A stretch of 64,000 nucleotides of DNA from Pseudomonas sp. A-RE-19 (GCF_019956555.1 NZ_JAHBDQ010000072.1:62001-126000); one strand, 5' to 3'; shown: positions 47,672 through 56,842, numbered from the stretch's first letter. Program-made: numbers and translations. The notes: generated by a model not told the origin, from the letters alone.

Positions 47672-47789
47672 TGTAGCGAAATCGCTACAGCAGGGACTGA
47701 AGAAAAAAGCTGAGGTGGATCAAAGCCTTGCACAGAGGCGATCAGAAGAGGGTGTAGCGATATCGTTCCACTGTAGCGCTTTCAGTACA
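47672..47789 (-). promoter_or_regulatory. Three enhancer-like dyads, probable GcsR sites
   Basis: Plus-strand 18-mers: TGTAGCG-AAAT-CGCTACA (47672-47689), TGTAGCG-ATAT-CGTTCCA (47753-47770) and TGTAGCG-CTTT-CAGTACA (47772-47789). All share TGTAGCG-N4. They resemble the P. aeruginosa GcsR site (TGTAACG-N4-CGTTCCG as I recall it) and lie about 100 and 180-200 bp before the inferred start, as enhancers do. Confidence 0.78.
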
Positions 47790-47833
47790 GATGGAGGTCG
47801 TTTTTGAGGAGATTTTCAGGCCGCGCACAAACC

Positions 47834-47924
47834 TGTGGGAGCGAGCCTGCTCGCGAAGAGGGTATGTCAGTCGACATCCATAGTGAATGTCAGTCCCCCT
47901 TCGCGAGCAGGCTCGCTCCCACAG
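47834..47924. repeat. REPIN, GCGAGCAGGCTCGC type
   Basis: Inverted pair following the gcsR stop. Its spacer (CATCCATAGTGAATGTCAGTCC in part) is nearly the same as that of the copy at 56906, so the two come from one recent ancestor. Confidence 0.88.
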
Positions 47925-47960
47925 TGGTTTTGTGTCGGTAACGAGATCGTATTCTCAGCC

Positions 47961-49469
47961 TTACGGCTTGTTGGGAATCCCGTACTTACGCAATCGATGG
48001 GCGATCGCGGTGTGGGAGGTTTGCAGGCGGCTGGCCAGTTGGCGGGTCGAGGGGTAGCTGACGTAGAGCTTTTCCAGCAGGGTTTTCTCGAACTCTTCCA
48101 TGGCCTGCTCGAGGCTGTCGACCTCGCTGTCGCTTTGGCGTGCTACCGATGTGCCCGCAATATCGAGGTCGCCGATGTCCACCAGGCTGCTTTCGCAAAT
48201 CGCCGCGGCGCGGAAGATCACGTTTTGCAATTGCCGCACGTTGCCCGGCCAGCGGTTGCCCAGCAGCGCCGGGTAAGTGCCCGGCGCCAGGCGACAGACC
48301 GGGCGCTGGATCTGCGCGCAGGCCTGCTGCATGAAATAACGGGCCAGCAGCAGAATGTCCTGGCCGCGCTCGCGCAACGGCGGGACTTCGACATTCAGCA
48401 CGTTGAGGCGATAGAACAGGTCTTCGCGGAAGGTGCCTTCGCTGACCATTTTTTCCAGATCGCGGTGGGTCGCGCTGAGGATCCGCACGTTGACCTTCAC
48501 TTCGCGATCGCCACCGACCCGACGAAAGCTGCCGTCGTTGAGAAAACGCAGCAATTTCGCCTGCAAGTACGGCGACATTTCACCGATCTCGTCGAGAAAT
48601 ACCGTGCCCTGGTTGGCCAGTTCCATCAGCCCCGGTTTACCGCCCCGTTGTGCGCCGGTGAAGGCGCCGGGGGCGTAGCCGAACAGTTCGCTCTCAGCGA
48701 GGTTTTCCGGCAGTGCCGCGCAGTTCAAGGCCAGGAACGGCGAACTGTGACGGGCGCTGATCGCGTGGCAGGCGCGAGCCACCAGTTCTTTGCCAGTGCC
48801 GGTTTCACCCTGGATCAGCAACGGTGCATCGAGGGCCGCGACTCGCTGGGCGCGTGCCTTGAGCGTACGAATGGCCGGGGATTCGCCGAGCAAGGCATCG
48901 AAACCTTCAGCGTGGTCGTGGTGCAGCGCCGAGAGACGTTCACCGATGCGGTTCGGTTGATACAGGGTCAGCAGGGCGCCGGCATCGGTGATCGGCGTGG
49001 CGTCCAGCAGCAAAGTCTGACCGTTGACGGTGATTTCGCGCAGCGGCAGGCGGAAGCCGTTTTCCAGCAAGGCATCGAGCAGCGCCGGGTCGGCAAACAG
49101 CTCGCTGATGCTTTCACCCGCCGGTTCGCGACCGTACAGGGCTATCAGTGCCGGGTTGGCCAGCAGTACTTTGCCGGCACTGTCCAGAGCCAGCACCGGG
49201 TCGGTCATGGCGGCGAGTAATGCATCGAGCTGCAAGTGACGGCGCTGGCCGGGAAGAATGTCGACCACCGTCACCGCTTGCACTCCGTGTACGCTGAACA
49301 GCGCGTCACGCAGCTCTTCAAGCACTTGCGGGCTCAAGGTCGGGGCGTCGATGTAGACGTTCGGCGGCACCATTTCCACCGCATCCAGATTGAGATTGCG
49401 CCCACCGAGCAGGGCCAGGACTTCCTGGGTAATACCGACGCGGTCGATGAAACTGACGTGGATGCGCAT
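47961..49469 (-). CDS. gcsR: TyrR-like sigma-54 activator of glycine catabolism
   Basis: Enhancer-binding protein of 502 aa: ACT domain 1-75 (VSFIDRVGITQEVLALLGGR), PAS about 80-175, AAA+ domain with Walker A GETGTGKE at 221-228 and the sigma-54 contact loop GAFTGA at 268-273, and a TyrR-type helix-turn-helix about 465-497 (STRQLASRLQTSHTAIAHRL). This architecture plus its place upstream of the gcv operon fits GcsR, which responds to glycine in P. aeruginosa. Same strand as the operon, 450 bp from gcvH. Confidence 0.92.
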   Translation of the reverse strand: MRIHVSFIDRVGITQEVLALLGGRNLNLDAVEMVPPNVYIDAPTLSPQVLEELRDALFSVHGVQAVTVVDILPGQRRHLQLDALLAAMTDPVLALDSAGKVLLANPALIALYGREPAGESISELFADPALLDALLENGFRLPLREITVNGQTLLLDATPITDAGALLTLYQPNRIGERLSALHHDHAEGFDALLGESPAIRTLKARAQRVAALDAPLLIQGETGTGKELVARACHAISARHSSPFLALNCAALPENLAESELFGYAPGAFTGAQRGGKPGLMELANQGTVFLDEIGEMSPYLQAKLLRFLNDGSFRRVGGDREVKVNVRILSATHRDLEKMVSEGTFREDLFYRLNVLNVEVPPLRERGQDILLLARYFMQQACAQIQRPVCRLAPGTYPALLGNRWPGNVRQLQNVIFRAAAICESSLVDIGDLDIAGTSVARQSDSEVDSLEQAMEEFEKTLLEKLYVSYPSTRQLASRLQTSHTAIAHRLRKYGIPNKP

Positions 49470-49569
49470 GGGGCAGCTTGGTTCTGGAGTGCGGAGGGTG
49501 GCAAGTATGCCTTGGGGCGGGGTAATGGTGAAATCCTGCGCAGGACTTCACGTCACCACGGAACCAAAA

Positions 49570-49657
49570 GTGGGAGCGGGCTTGCCCGCGATAGCGGTGT
49601 GTCAGACAACATAGACGTTGAATGTTAAACCGCAATCGCGGGCAAGCCCGCTCCCAC
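49570..49657. repeat. REPIN, GGGCTTGCCCGCGAT type
   Basis: Inverted pair of TGGGAGCGGGCTTGCCCGCG between gcsR and the DUF5064 gene. Confidence 0.86.
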
Positions 49658-49684
49658 AGGTTCAGCGTTTACCAAGGGAACGGG

Positions 49685-50047
49685 TTATGCCAGGTGTTCG
49701 GGTTTGACCGGGTCGCCAGACTTCATGTCCAGTTGCACCCGCACATCTTCGAACATCAAATCGTAGTCCTTGTGGATCGAGCCGATGCTGCTGTACGCCT
49801 TGGGAATCCCGTACTTCTCGGCAATTTTCGTCACGTTGCTGGCGAAGTTGTAGGCCTGATCCTTGGGCAGGAAGAATGTTTCTTTCAGCTCCTTGCCCTG
49901 AATGCTGCCATGCATCGTGAACTGCATCCCTTTTTCCCCTTTGGGATCCTTGCTGACTTCATAGTCGATGCACACGTTATAGCTGACATCGTCCTTGTTC
50001 AGCGCGTGGCGCTCGATATGCAGGTGACCGGGTTCGAACGTGGCCAT
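49685..50047 (-). CDS. DUF5064-family protein
   Basis: A 120-aa soluble protein of unknown function beginning MATFEPGHLHIERHALNKDD, with a predicted alternating beta pattern (SYNVCIDYEVS, MQFTMHGSIQG) and no signal peptide. I recognise it as the Pseudomonas family DUF5064. It begins 12 bp after arcC with a strong AAGGAGAG, so it is the last gene of arcDABC here. That suggests a role in anaerobic or arginine metabolism, but nothing in the sequence shows one. Confidence 0.82.
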   Translation of the reverse strand: MATFEPGHLHIERHALNKDDVSYNVCIDYEVSKDPKGEKGMQFTMHGSIQGKELKETFFLPKDQAYNFASNVTKIAEKYGIPKAYSSIGSIHKDYDLMFEDVRVQLDMKSGDPVKPEHLA

Positions 50048-50059
50048 TGACGTCTCTCC

Positions 50060-50989
50060 TTATAAATAAGTAATACCAGGCGTCGCCGTACTGATGCGGG
50101 TGCCGGCCTTGCCCTGGACGATCGCTTCGATGTCCGAGAGTGAACCGATCACCGCGGTTTTTCCAGTATGGCGGGCGAACTCGCAGGCCGCCTGGACCTT
50201 GGGTCCCATGGAGCCAGCGGCGAAGCCGAGTTTTTCCATTTCATCCGGGTGCGCCTGGGCGATGGCTTTCTGGGTGGGTTTGCCGAAATCGATGAACGCC
50301 GCGCTGACGTCGGTGGCGATCACTAATAAATCGCTTTCAAGCTGTTCGGCCAGCAGCGCCGAGCACAGGTCTTTGTCGATCACGGCTTCCACGCCTTGCA
50401 ATTTGCCGCTGGCGTCGTACATCGTCGGGATGCCGCCACCGCCGGCGCAAATCACGATGCTGCCTTTTTCCAGCAACCACTTGATCGGGCGGATTTCGAA
50501 GATGCGTTTGGGTTTCGGGCTGGCGACCACACGACGAAACTTGTCGCCGTCCGGGGCGATGGCCCAGCCTTTTTCGGCGGCGAGTTTCTCCGCTTCAGCC
50601 TTGGTATAGACCGGGCCGATGGGTTTGCTGGGCTTCTGGAACGCCGGGTCGTTGGGGTCGACTTCGACTTGGGTCAGCAGGGTGGCGAACGGGACTTCGA
50701 AGTCCAGCAGGTTGCCCAGTTCCTGTTCAATGATGTAGCCGATCATGCCTTCGGTTTCAGCGCCCAGCACGTCCAGCGGATAAGGGCTGACTGAGGTGTA
50801 GGCCGCCGCTTGCAGCGACAGCAGGCCGACCTGCGGACCATTGCCGTGAGCGATCACCAGTTGGTTGCCGGGATGGACCTTGGCGATCTGTTCGGTGGCG
50901 GTCCGGATGTTGGTGCGCTGGTTGTCCGCGGTCATGGGTTCACCCCGGCGGAGCAGGGCGTTACCGCCCAAAGCGACGACGATACGCAT
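50060..50989 (-). CDS. arcC: Carbamate kinase
   Basis: Makes ATP from carbamoyl phosphate, the last step of the arginine deiminase pathway. 309 aa with MRIVVALGGNALLRRGEP (nucleotide site), IAHGNGPQVGLL and CAGGGGIPTMYD. ATG start. Fourth gene of arcDABC; a REPIN lies in the gap to arcB. Confidence 0.96.
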   Translation of the reverse strand: MRIVVALGGNALLRRGEPMTADNQRTNIRTATEQIAKVHPGNQLVIAHGNGPQVGLLSLQAAAYTSVSPYPLDVLGAETEGMIGYIIEQELGNLLDFEVPFATLLTQVEVDPNDPAFQKPSKPIGPVYTKAEAEKLAAEKGWAIAPDGDKFRRVVASPKPKRIFEIRPIKWLLEKGSIVICAGGGGIPTMYDASGKLQGVEAVIDKDLCSALLAEQLESDLLVIATDVSAAFIDFGKPTQKAIAQAHPDEMEKLGFAAGSMGPKVQAACEFARHTGKTAVIGSLSDIEAIVQGKAGTRISTATPGITYL

Positions 50990-51016
50990 AATGCAGTCCT
51001 TTCAAAGTTCGTTGAT

Positions 51017-51138
51017 CCCCGTAGGAGCTGCCGAAGGCTGCGATCTTTTGATCTTGGTCCTTTGATCTTGATCTTGCCTGATCATTGAAGATCAACATCA
51101 AGATCAAAAGATCGCAGCCTTCGGCAGCTCCTATGGGG
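51017..51138. repeat. REPIN, GATCGCAGCC type, between arcB and arcC
   Basis: Long inverted pair; the spacer is built of GATCTTG/GATCAA units. It stands inside the arc operon and may make arcC expression lower than arcDAB. Confidence 0.87.
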
Positions 51139-51163
51139 TCAGGTCATGAACAAATGTTCAGCC

Positions 51164-52174
51164 TCAGAGATCCGCCAGCGCCGACACCAGAATCGCCTTG
51201 ATGGTGTGCATGCGGTTTTCCGCTTGCTCGAAGGCGATGTTGGCCGGCGATTCGAAGACTTCTTCAGTCACTTCAACCCCGTTGGCCAGATGCGGATACC
51301 GCGCGGCGATGTCCTTTCCGACCTTGGTTTCACTGTTATGGAACGCCGGCAAACAGTGCATGAATTTCACGCGCGGGTTGCCCGAGGCCTTCATCATGTC
51401 GGCGTTGACCTGGTACGGCAGCAGTTGCTCGATGCGCTCGTCCCACGCTTCCACCGGCTCGCCCATCGACACCCAGATGTCGGTATGGATGAAGTCCACG
51501 CCCTTGACCGCCTCGACAGGGTCTTCGGTGATGGTGATGCGTGCGCCACTCTCTTCGGCGAAGGCTTTGCACTGGGCAATGAAGTCGGCATGTGGCCACA
51601 GCGCTTTCGGTGCGCCAATGCGCACGTCCATGCCGAGTTTGGCGCCAATCATCAGCAGCGAATTGCCCATGTTGTAGCGGGCATCGCCGAGGTAGGCGTA
51701 GCTGATTTCATGGATCGGTTTGTCGCTGTGTTCACGCATGGTCAGCACGTCGGCGATCATTTGCGTCGGGTGGAATTCGGCGGTCAGACCGTTGAACACC
51801 GGCACGCCGGCGAACTTGGCCAGCTCTTCGACGATTTCCTGTTCGAAGCCGCGGTACTCGATGGCGTCGAACATCCGCCCCAGCACGCGAGCGGTGTCTT
51901 TCATGCTTTCCTTGTGGCCGATCTGCGATGACACCGGGTCGATGTAGGTAACGTGGGCACCCTGGTCATGGGCCGCGACTTCGAAGGCGCAACGGGTGCG
52001 GGTCGAGGTTTTTTCGAAGATCAGCGCGATGTTGTTGCCTTTGAGGTGCTGTTGCTCGGTGCCGGTGTATTTGGCGCGCTTGAGGTCGCGGGACAGGTCC
52101 AGCAGGTAGTGCAGCTCGCGAGTGGTGTGGTGCATCAAGCTCAGCAGGCTGCGGTTACGCATATTAAAAGCCAT
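51164..52174 (-). CDS. arcB: Catabolic ornithine carbamoyltransferase
   Basis: Splits citrulline with phosphate into ornithine and carbamoyl phosphate. 336 aa. EKTSTRTRCAFEVAAHDQGA holds the carbamoyl-phosphate loop, HPTQMIADVLT the substrate site, and KFMHCLPAFH the ornithine-binding Cys region. ATG at 52174 with AAGGAG upstream. Confidence 0.96.
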   Translation of the reverse strand: MAFNMRNRSLLSLMHHTTRELHYLLDLSRDLKRAKYTGTEQQHLKGNNIALIFEKTSTRTRCAFEVAAHDQGAHVTYIDPVSSQIGHKESMKDTARVLGRMFDAIEYRGFEQEIVEELAKFAGVPVFNGLTAEFHPTQMIADVLTMREHSDKPIHEISYAYLGDARYNMGNSLLMIGAKLGMDVRIGAPKALWPHADFIAQCKAFAEESGARITITEDPVEAVKGVDFIHTDIWVSMGEPVEAWDERIEQLLPYQVNADMMKASGNPRVKFMHCLPAFHNSETKVGKDIAARYPHLANGVEVTEEVFESPANIAFEQAENRMHTIKAILVSALADL

Positions 52175-52242
52175 GGTTGGATCTCCTTGGGTATCGGTTA
52201 TCCCCCGGGCCGCGCTGGATAAGCGGCGGCCAGGGTTTGAAA

Positions 52243-53499
52243 TTAATAGTCGATGGGGTCGCGAATGATCGGGCAGGTCATGCAGTGGCCGCCGCCACGC
52301 CCGCGACCGAGTTCGCCGGCACTGATGGTGATGACCTCCACGCCGGCCTTGCGCAGCAAGGTGTTGGTGTAGGTGTTGCGGTCGTAACCGATCACCACGC
52401 CCGGCTCCACGGCCACCACGTTGTTGCCGTCGTCCCATTGCTCGCGCTCGGCGGCGAAGCTGTTGCCGCCGGTTTCCACCACACGCAACGCTTTCAGGTT
52501 GAGGGCTTTGGCCACGGTGTCGAGGAAGTTGGTTTCTTCGCGACGGACGTCGATGCCGCCTGGTTTGCTGTCGTCAGGGCGCAGGCTGAAGGCGACGATC
52601 TGTTTCACCACTTCGGGGAAGATCGTGACCAGGTCGCGGTCGCAGAAACTGAACACGGTGTCCAGGTGCATCGCCGCGCGGGATTTCGGCATGCCGGCGA
52701 CGATCACACGTTCCACCGCTTTGTTCTTGAACAGGTTGACCGCTAATTGACCGATGGCCTGGCGGGACGTGCGTTCGCCCATGCCGATCAACACCACACC
52801 GTTACCGATCGGCATCACGTCGCCGCCCTCAAGAGTGGCGCTGCCGTGATCCTGATCCGGGTCGCCGTACCAGACCTCAAAGTCGGCGTTGGTGAACTGC
52901 GGGTGGAATTTGTAGATGGCGCTGGCCAACAGGGTTTCCTGACGACGCGCCGGCCAGTACATCGGGTTGAGCGTCACGCCGCCGTAGATCCAGCAGGTGG
53001 TGTCGCGGGTGAACTGGGTGTTGGGCAGCGGCGGCAGAATGAAGCTGGAATGGCCGAGGAAGTCGCGGAACATCTGAATGGTCTTGCCGCCGAAGCTGTC
53101 CGGCAGGTCATCGGCGGAAACACCGCCAATCAGGAACTCGGCAATCTTGCGTGGCTCCAGGCTACGCAGCCAGGCGCTCACTTCATGGACCAGCCCGAGA
53201 CCCACCGCGTTGGCGGTGATCTTGCGTTCAAGAATCCAGTCCAGCGCTTCTGGAATCGCGACGATATCGGTCAACAGATTGTGCATCTCCAGCACGTCGA
53301 CATTGCGCTCACGCATTTTGGTGACGAAATCGAAATGGTCGCGCTTGGCCTGGGCGACCCACAGCACATCGTCGAACAGCAGTTCGTCGCAGTTGTTCGG
53401 GGTCAGCCGCTGATGAGCCAGGCCGGGGGAGCAAACCATCACTTTGCGCAGTTTGCCGGCTTCGGAATGGACGCCGAACTTCACTTTTTCCGTGGTCAT
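52243..53499 (-). CDS. arcA: Arginine deiminase
   Basis: Hydrolyses arginine to citrulline and ammonia. 418 aa, as in P. aeruginosa. The nucleophile is C406 in RGRGGGHCMTCPIIRDP; FTRDTTCWIYGGVT and GGDVMPIGNG supply further active-site residues. ATG at 53499 with GAGGA 8 bp upstream; an earlier TTG at 53514 is less likely. Confidence 0.97.
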   Translation of the reverse strand: MTTEKVKFGVHSEAGKLRKVMVCSPGLAHQRLTPNNCDELLFDDVLWVAQAKRDHFDFVTKMRERNVDVLEMHNLLTDIVAIPEALDWILERKITANAVGLGLVHEVSAWLRSLEPRKIAEFLIGGVSADDLPDSFGGKTIQMFRDFLGHSSFILPPLPNTQFTRDTTCWIYGGVTLNPMYWPARRQETLLASAIYKFHPQFTNADFEVWYGDPDQDHGSATLEGGDVMPIGNGVVLIGMGERTSRQAIGQLAVNLFKNKAVERVIVAGMPKSRAAMHLDTVFSFCDRDLVTIFPEVVKQIVAFSLRPDDSKPGGIDVRREETNFLDTVAKALNLKALRVVETGGNSFAAEREQWDDGNNVVAVEPGVVIGYDRNTYTNTLLRKAGVEVITISAGELGRGRGGGHCMTCPIIRDPIDY

Positions 53500-53533
53500 T
53501 ACCGTGATCCTCAAGATGAAAACAATCAGGTGC

Positions 53534-54961
53534 TTACAGGGTCAGGAAACCGTCATACAACCCGTAGGCCGCCACCAGGGCGCCCACGACAACGGCTGCG
53601 AAAATCAGCTTCTCGACGTTCGTGAAAACCGGTTTGTCGACTTCAAGCTTGGCCTTGGCGAACAGGATTGCGCCGGGGGCATACAGCAGGGCGGAAAGCA
53701 GCAGGTATTTGACGCCACCGGCGTACAGCAACCAGATCGCGTAGATCAACGCGATGCCACCGATGATCAAATCTTTCCTGCGTTCGGCCAGGGCGTTTTC
53801 GTAGCTCTCGCCGCGTACCGCCAGCAGTACGGCATAGGCTGCCGACCACAGGTACGGCACCAGAATCATTGAGGTGGCGAGGTAGATCAGCGACAGGTAA
53901 GTGCTGGCCGAAAACAGCGTGATGATCAGAAACAGCTGCACCATCGCGTTGGTCAGCCACAGCGCGTTGGCCGGTACAAGATTGGCGTTTTCCCGGCGCA
54001 AAAAGGCCGGCATGGTGTGGTCCTTGGCGGCGGCGAACATGATCTCCGCACACAGCAGCACCCACGACAGCAGCGCACCCAGCAGCGAGATGATCAGACC
54101 GACGCTGATCAGCACCGCGCCCCAGTGACCGACCACGTGTTCCAGCACTGCGGCCATGGACGGGTTCTGCAGTTTCGCCAATTGCGGTTGGGTCATGATC
54201 CCCAGGGACAGCACGTTCACCAGCACCAGGAACAGCAGCACGGTGATGAAACCGATGACGGTGGCTTTACCGACGTCGCTGCGTTTTTCCGCGCGGGCCG
54301 AGAAAATACTCGCGCCTTCGATGCCGATGAACACCCAGACGGTGACCAGCATCATGTTACGCACCTGGTTCATCACACTGCCCAGATCCGGGTTTTTCAG
54401 GCCCCAAATGTCGGCGGTGAAGATGTCCAGTTTGAACGCGAAGAAGGCAATCAATACAAACAGCAGCAGCGGCACGACCTTGGCGACAGTGGTCACCAGG
54501 TTAATGAACGCCGCTTCCTTGATCCCCCGCAAAACGAGAAAGTGCACACCCCAGAGCAGCACCGAGGCGCCGATCACCGCGGCAGCCGTGTTGCCTTCGC
54601 CAAAGATCGGAAAGAAGTAACCGAGGGTGCTGAACAGCAGAACGAAGTAACCCACGTTGCCCAGCCAGGCACTGATCCAGTAACCCCAGGCGGACGAGAA
54701 ACCCATGTAGTCGCCGAAACCGGCTTTGGCGTAGGCGTAGACACCGCCATCCAGATCAGGCTTGCGATTGGCCAGAGTCTGGAATACGAAGGCGAGGGTC
54801 AACATGCCCACCGCGGTAATGGCCCAACCGATCAGCACGGCACCGACGTCTGCACTGGCGGCCATGTTCTGCGGCAAAGAGAATATTCCGCCACCAATCA
54901 TTGAACCGACCACTAACGCAACAAGCGCGCCGAGTTTCAGCTTTACGGGGGATTCAGACAT
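53534..54961 (-). CDS. arcD: Arginine/ornithine antiporter
   Basis: Exchanges external arginine for ornithine across the inner membrane. 475 aa with about twelve to thirteen TM segments; begins KLKLGALVALVVGSMIGGGI, the APC-family substrate loop. First gene of arcDABC, 34 bp before arcA. A near-ideal FNR/ANR-type promoter lies upstream. Confidence 0.95.
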   Translation of the reverse strand: MSESPVKLKLGALVALVVGSMIGGGIFSLPQNMAASADVGAVLIGWAITAVGMLTLAFVFQTLANRKPDLDGGVYAYAKAGFGDYMGFSSAWGYWISAWLGNVGYFVLLFSTLGYFFPIFGEGNTAAAVIGASVLLWGVHFLVLRGIKEAAFINLVTTVAKVVPLLLFVLIAFFAFKLDIFTADIWGLKNPDLGSVMNQVRNMMLVTVWVFIGIEGASIFSARAEKRSDVGKATVIGFITVLLFLVLVNVLSLGIMTQPQLAKLQNPSMAAVLEHVVGHWGAVLISVGLIISLLGALLSWVLLCAEIMFAAAKDHTMPAFLRRENANLVPANALWLTNAMVQLFLIITLFSASTYLSLIYLATSMILVPYLWSAAYAVLLAVRGESYENALAERRKDLIIGGIALIYAIWLLYAGGVKYLLLSALLYAPGAILFAKAKLEVDKPVFTNVEKLIFAAVVVGALVAAYGLYDGFLTL

Positions 54962-55397
54962 TGCATGACTCCATTGCAGGAGAAGAGAGGCAACAGAATA
55001 ATTGTGTTAGCTATTCAATCAGCTGACATAGATCAGTTTGTGGGCACATGCCATTGTTAATGAAAGACTTATGAATCTTTTTCGGACATAACGTTATTGC
55101 TGGAAAAGCCCGGTTCAGAGGGGGTAGCCAGATGAGGCGGATGTAATCGGTATGGAGGGCTTTGAAATTAGTTCGTTTCTGCGGTTTCGCAAATTTTTGA
55201 TAGCTGATTTCAACTACGGATTTGATTGATCAAGCCCGGTGCACAAAAAACTTCATAGGCCAACGCTATAGAATGTTCGGCTATTAAAAGATGTTGATCG
55301 GAAACGTTGTTTCACTTCATCTATTTAGTTAACAAAGCAACTACGTGACGATTTCGCGGTGGTGGGCTCGATGATTGGCGGCGACTGTTCGGGCCTC
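54962..55397. other. arcD upstream control region
   Basis: About 430 bp without a gene up to the next REPIN. Besides the ANR-like promoter (own entry) it includes TTGATTGATCAA at 55222-55233, whose half-sites are only 2 bp apart and so do not form an FNR box, and AT-rich sequence that could bind other regulators such as ArgR or IHF; I could not find a clear ArgR site. Confidence 0.5.
54995..55036 (-). promoter_or_regulatory. ANR/FNR-type promoter of arcDABC
   Basis: Minus strand: CTGAT-CTAT-GTCAG (55023-55036, a 14-bp dyad like TTGAT-N4-ATCAA) and a -10 TATTCT at 54995-55000. With the start about 54988 the dyad centre lies near -41.5, the standard class II FNR position. ANR control of arcDABC is known in P. 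aeruginosa. Confidence 0.72.
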
Positions 55398-55478
55398 ATC
55401 GCGAGCAGGCTCGCTCCCACAGGTGACCGGGGTCTCTTGGACGAACGCGATCAAATGTGGGAGCGAGCCTGCTCGCGA
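55398..55478. repeat. REPIN, GCGAGCAGGCTCGC type
   Basis: Inverted pair between the arcD control region and the CoA-transferase gene end. Confidence 0.87.
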
Positions 55479-55492
55479 AAGCTATCTGATGG

Positions 55493-56842
55493 TCACCACC
55501 ATTGCGCACGATGGGAGCCCAATTCTCCGGCCGGCAGCGCCCACTGCAGCGGTGTCCCGGTGATCTTCAGCGGCACCTGCAACCGATGGGCCGGTCCCCA
55601 CGATGTTTGTTCAACCAACATCCCTTGATCGTTGTCATCCTCTGCCCGCAATGGTTCATTGGTTTCGGGGCCCTGTTCGATCAGTAACTTCGCCGTCCTT
55701 GCCAGCGACAAGCGCGCTGTTCCACCGCCCCCGTTACTCAATCGCTCAGCCAATAGCTTGATCGCACTGGCCGCCATCAAATACCCGGTAGCGTGGTCAA
55801 GGGCCTGGACCGGCAAGGGTGTCGGCTTATCCACCTTCTTCCACTGCATGCCTGCCTCGGCAATTCCGCTGCTCATCTGCACCAGGCTGTCGAAGCCGCG
55901 GCGGTTCTGCCAGGGGCCGCTCCAACCGTAGGCGTTGAGGCAAACGTCGATCAGACCGGGGGCCAGTTTTTCACGCACGGCGACGCCGTAACCCAACCTT
56001 TCCAAGGCATCGGCGCGGTAACCATGGAGCAGGATGTCGGCGTCCTTGAGCAGGTTTTCGAACACCGCGCGATCAGTCTTGCCGTGCAGATCCAGGCGCG
56101 CACAGCGTTTGCCCAGCGTGACTTCCGGCACCACGCCCGGTTCGTTCCAGGTCGGTGGATCGATGCGCAGCACGTCGGCACCGAGCCCTGCGAGGAAGCG
56201 GCTGGCGATCGGGCCGGCGAGTACCCGCGTCAGGTCCAGCACTCTTATCCCGGCCAGCGGTTGCGCCACCGAACCCTGCCATGGTTTGACGGCTTGGCTG
56301 CCGCCAGCGCTGAACTGAATCAGCGCCTCGGCGTTCACGGCTCGACCTTGGGGGTGGGCCTGCCATTGCTTCCAGCTTCGCATCTCGGCGGCACAACCCC
56401 CGGCCGCGACCACCGCCTGTTCCAGATCGCTTTTCGCCCATTGAGCCACCTTGCTCGCCATCGCTGCGCGGTCGGCACAGACGCCAAGCACTGATTCAGC
56501 AGCGGCGCGGTGGTGGGGGGCGTTGGTGTGCAGGCGAATCCAGCCATCCTTGGTCGCATAGTCGCCAGCGACCGGATCCCACAACGGCGGGACGCTCCAG
56601 CCAATAGGGCGGATCGAGGTGGCAAACCAGAACGACGCGAGGCGGCGGTCGACTTCAAGGCTGGGCAAACGACCGCTCTGCCGATTCAGCAGTTCGCTGA
56701 CCGCCTGACCGGCGGCGGCAATGCTGGCGCAGGCCAGATCAGTCACGGCAAACGCTGAGGGCAGGGCGCCACTCGACGTAAAAGGAATCGGTGTGTGAGG
56801 CAAGCTGAGTGCAGCTTGAATGGACGTGAGTAAATCAGTCAT
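55493..56842 (-). CDS. CoA-transferase family III protein
   Basis: A 449-aa CaiB/BaiF-like protein. The family core starts about residue 196 with LAGIRVLDLTRVLAGPIASR and continues FLAGLGADVLRIDPP, LHGYRADALERLG and CLNAYGWSGPWQNRRGFDSL (in part), ending with a WGPAHRL segment. The N-terminal ~190 residues resemble a second, diverged half. Class III enzymes swap CoA between carboxylic acids; substrate unknown. Single gene flanked by REPINs. Confidence 0.87.
   Translation of the reverse strand: MTDLLTSIQAALSLPHTPIPFTSSGALPSAFAVTDLACASIAAAGQAVSELLNRQSGRLPSLEVDRRLASFWFATSIRPIGWSVPPLWDPVAGDYATKDGWIRLHTNAPHHRAAAESVLGVCADRAAMASKVAQWAKSDLEQAVVAAGGCAAEMRSWKQWQAHPQGRAVNAEALIQFSAGGSQAVKPWQGSVAQPLAGIRVLDLTRVLAGPIASRFLAGLGADVLRIDPPTWNEPGVVPEVTLGKRCARLDLHGKTDRAVFENLLKDADILLHGYRADALERLGYGVAVREKLAPGLIDVCLNAYGWSGPWQNRRGFDSLVQMSSGIAEAGMQWKKVDKPTPLPVQALDHATGYLMAASAIKLLAERLSNGGGGTARLSLARTAKLLIEQGPETNEPLRAEDDNDQGMLVEQTSWGPAHRLQVPLKITGTPLQWALPAGELGSHRAQWW

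Larger units (their letters stand above)
47511..47960. other. 450-bp control region of the gcv operon
   Basis: No gene. From gcvH outward it contains a 5' leader (~70 nt), a sigma-54 promoter at 47591-47607, three dyads at 47672-47789, and a REPIN directly after gcsR. The sequence between about 47610 and 47670 is AT-rich and may be a bend or IHF region. Confidence 0.7.

Noticed and set aside
55222..55233. TTGATTGATCAA as an FNR/ANR box
   Set aside because: The two half-sites are 2 bp apart instead of 4, and the position is over 230 bp from the arcD start.
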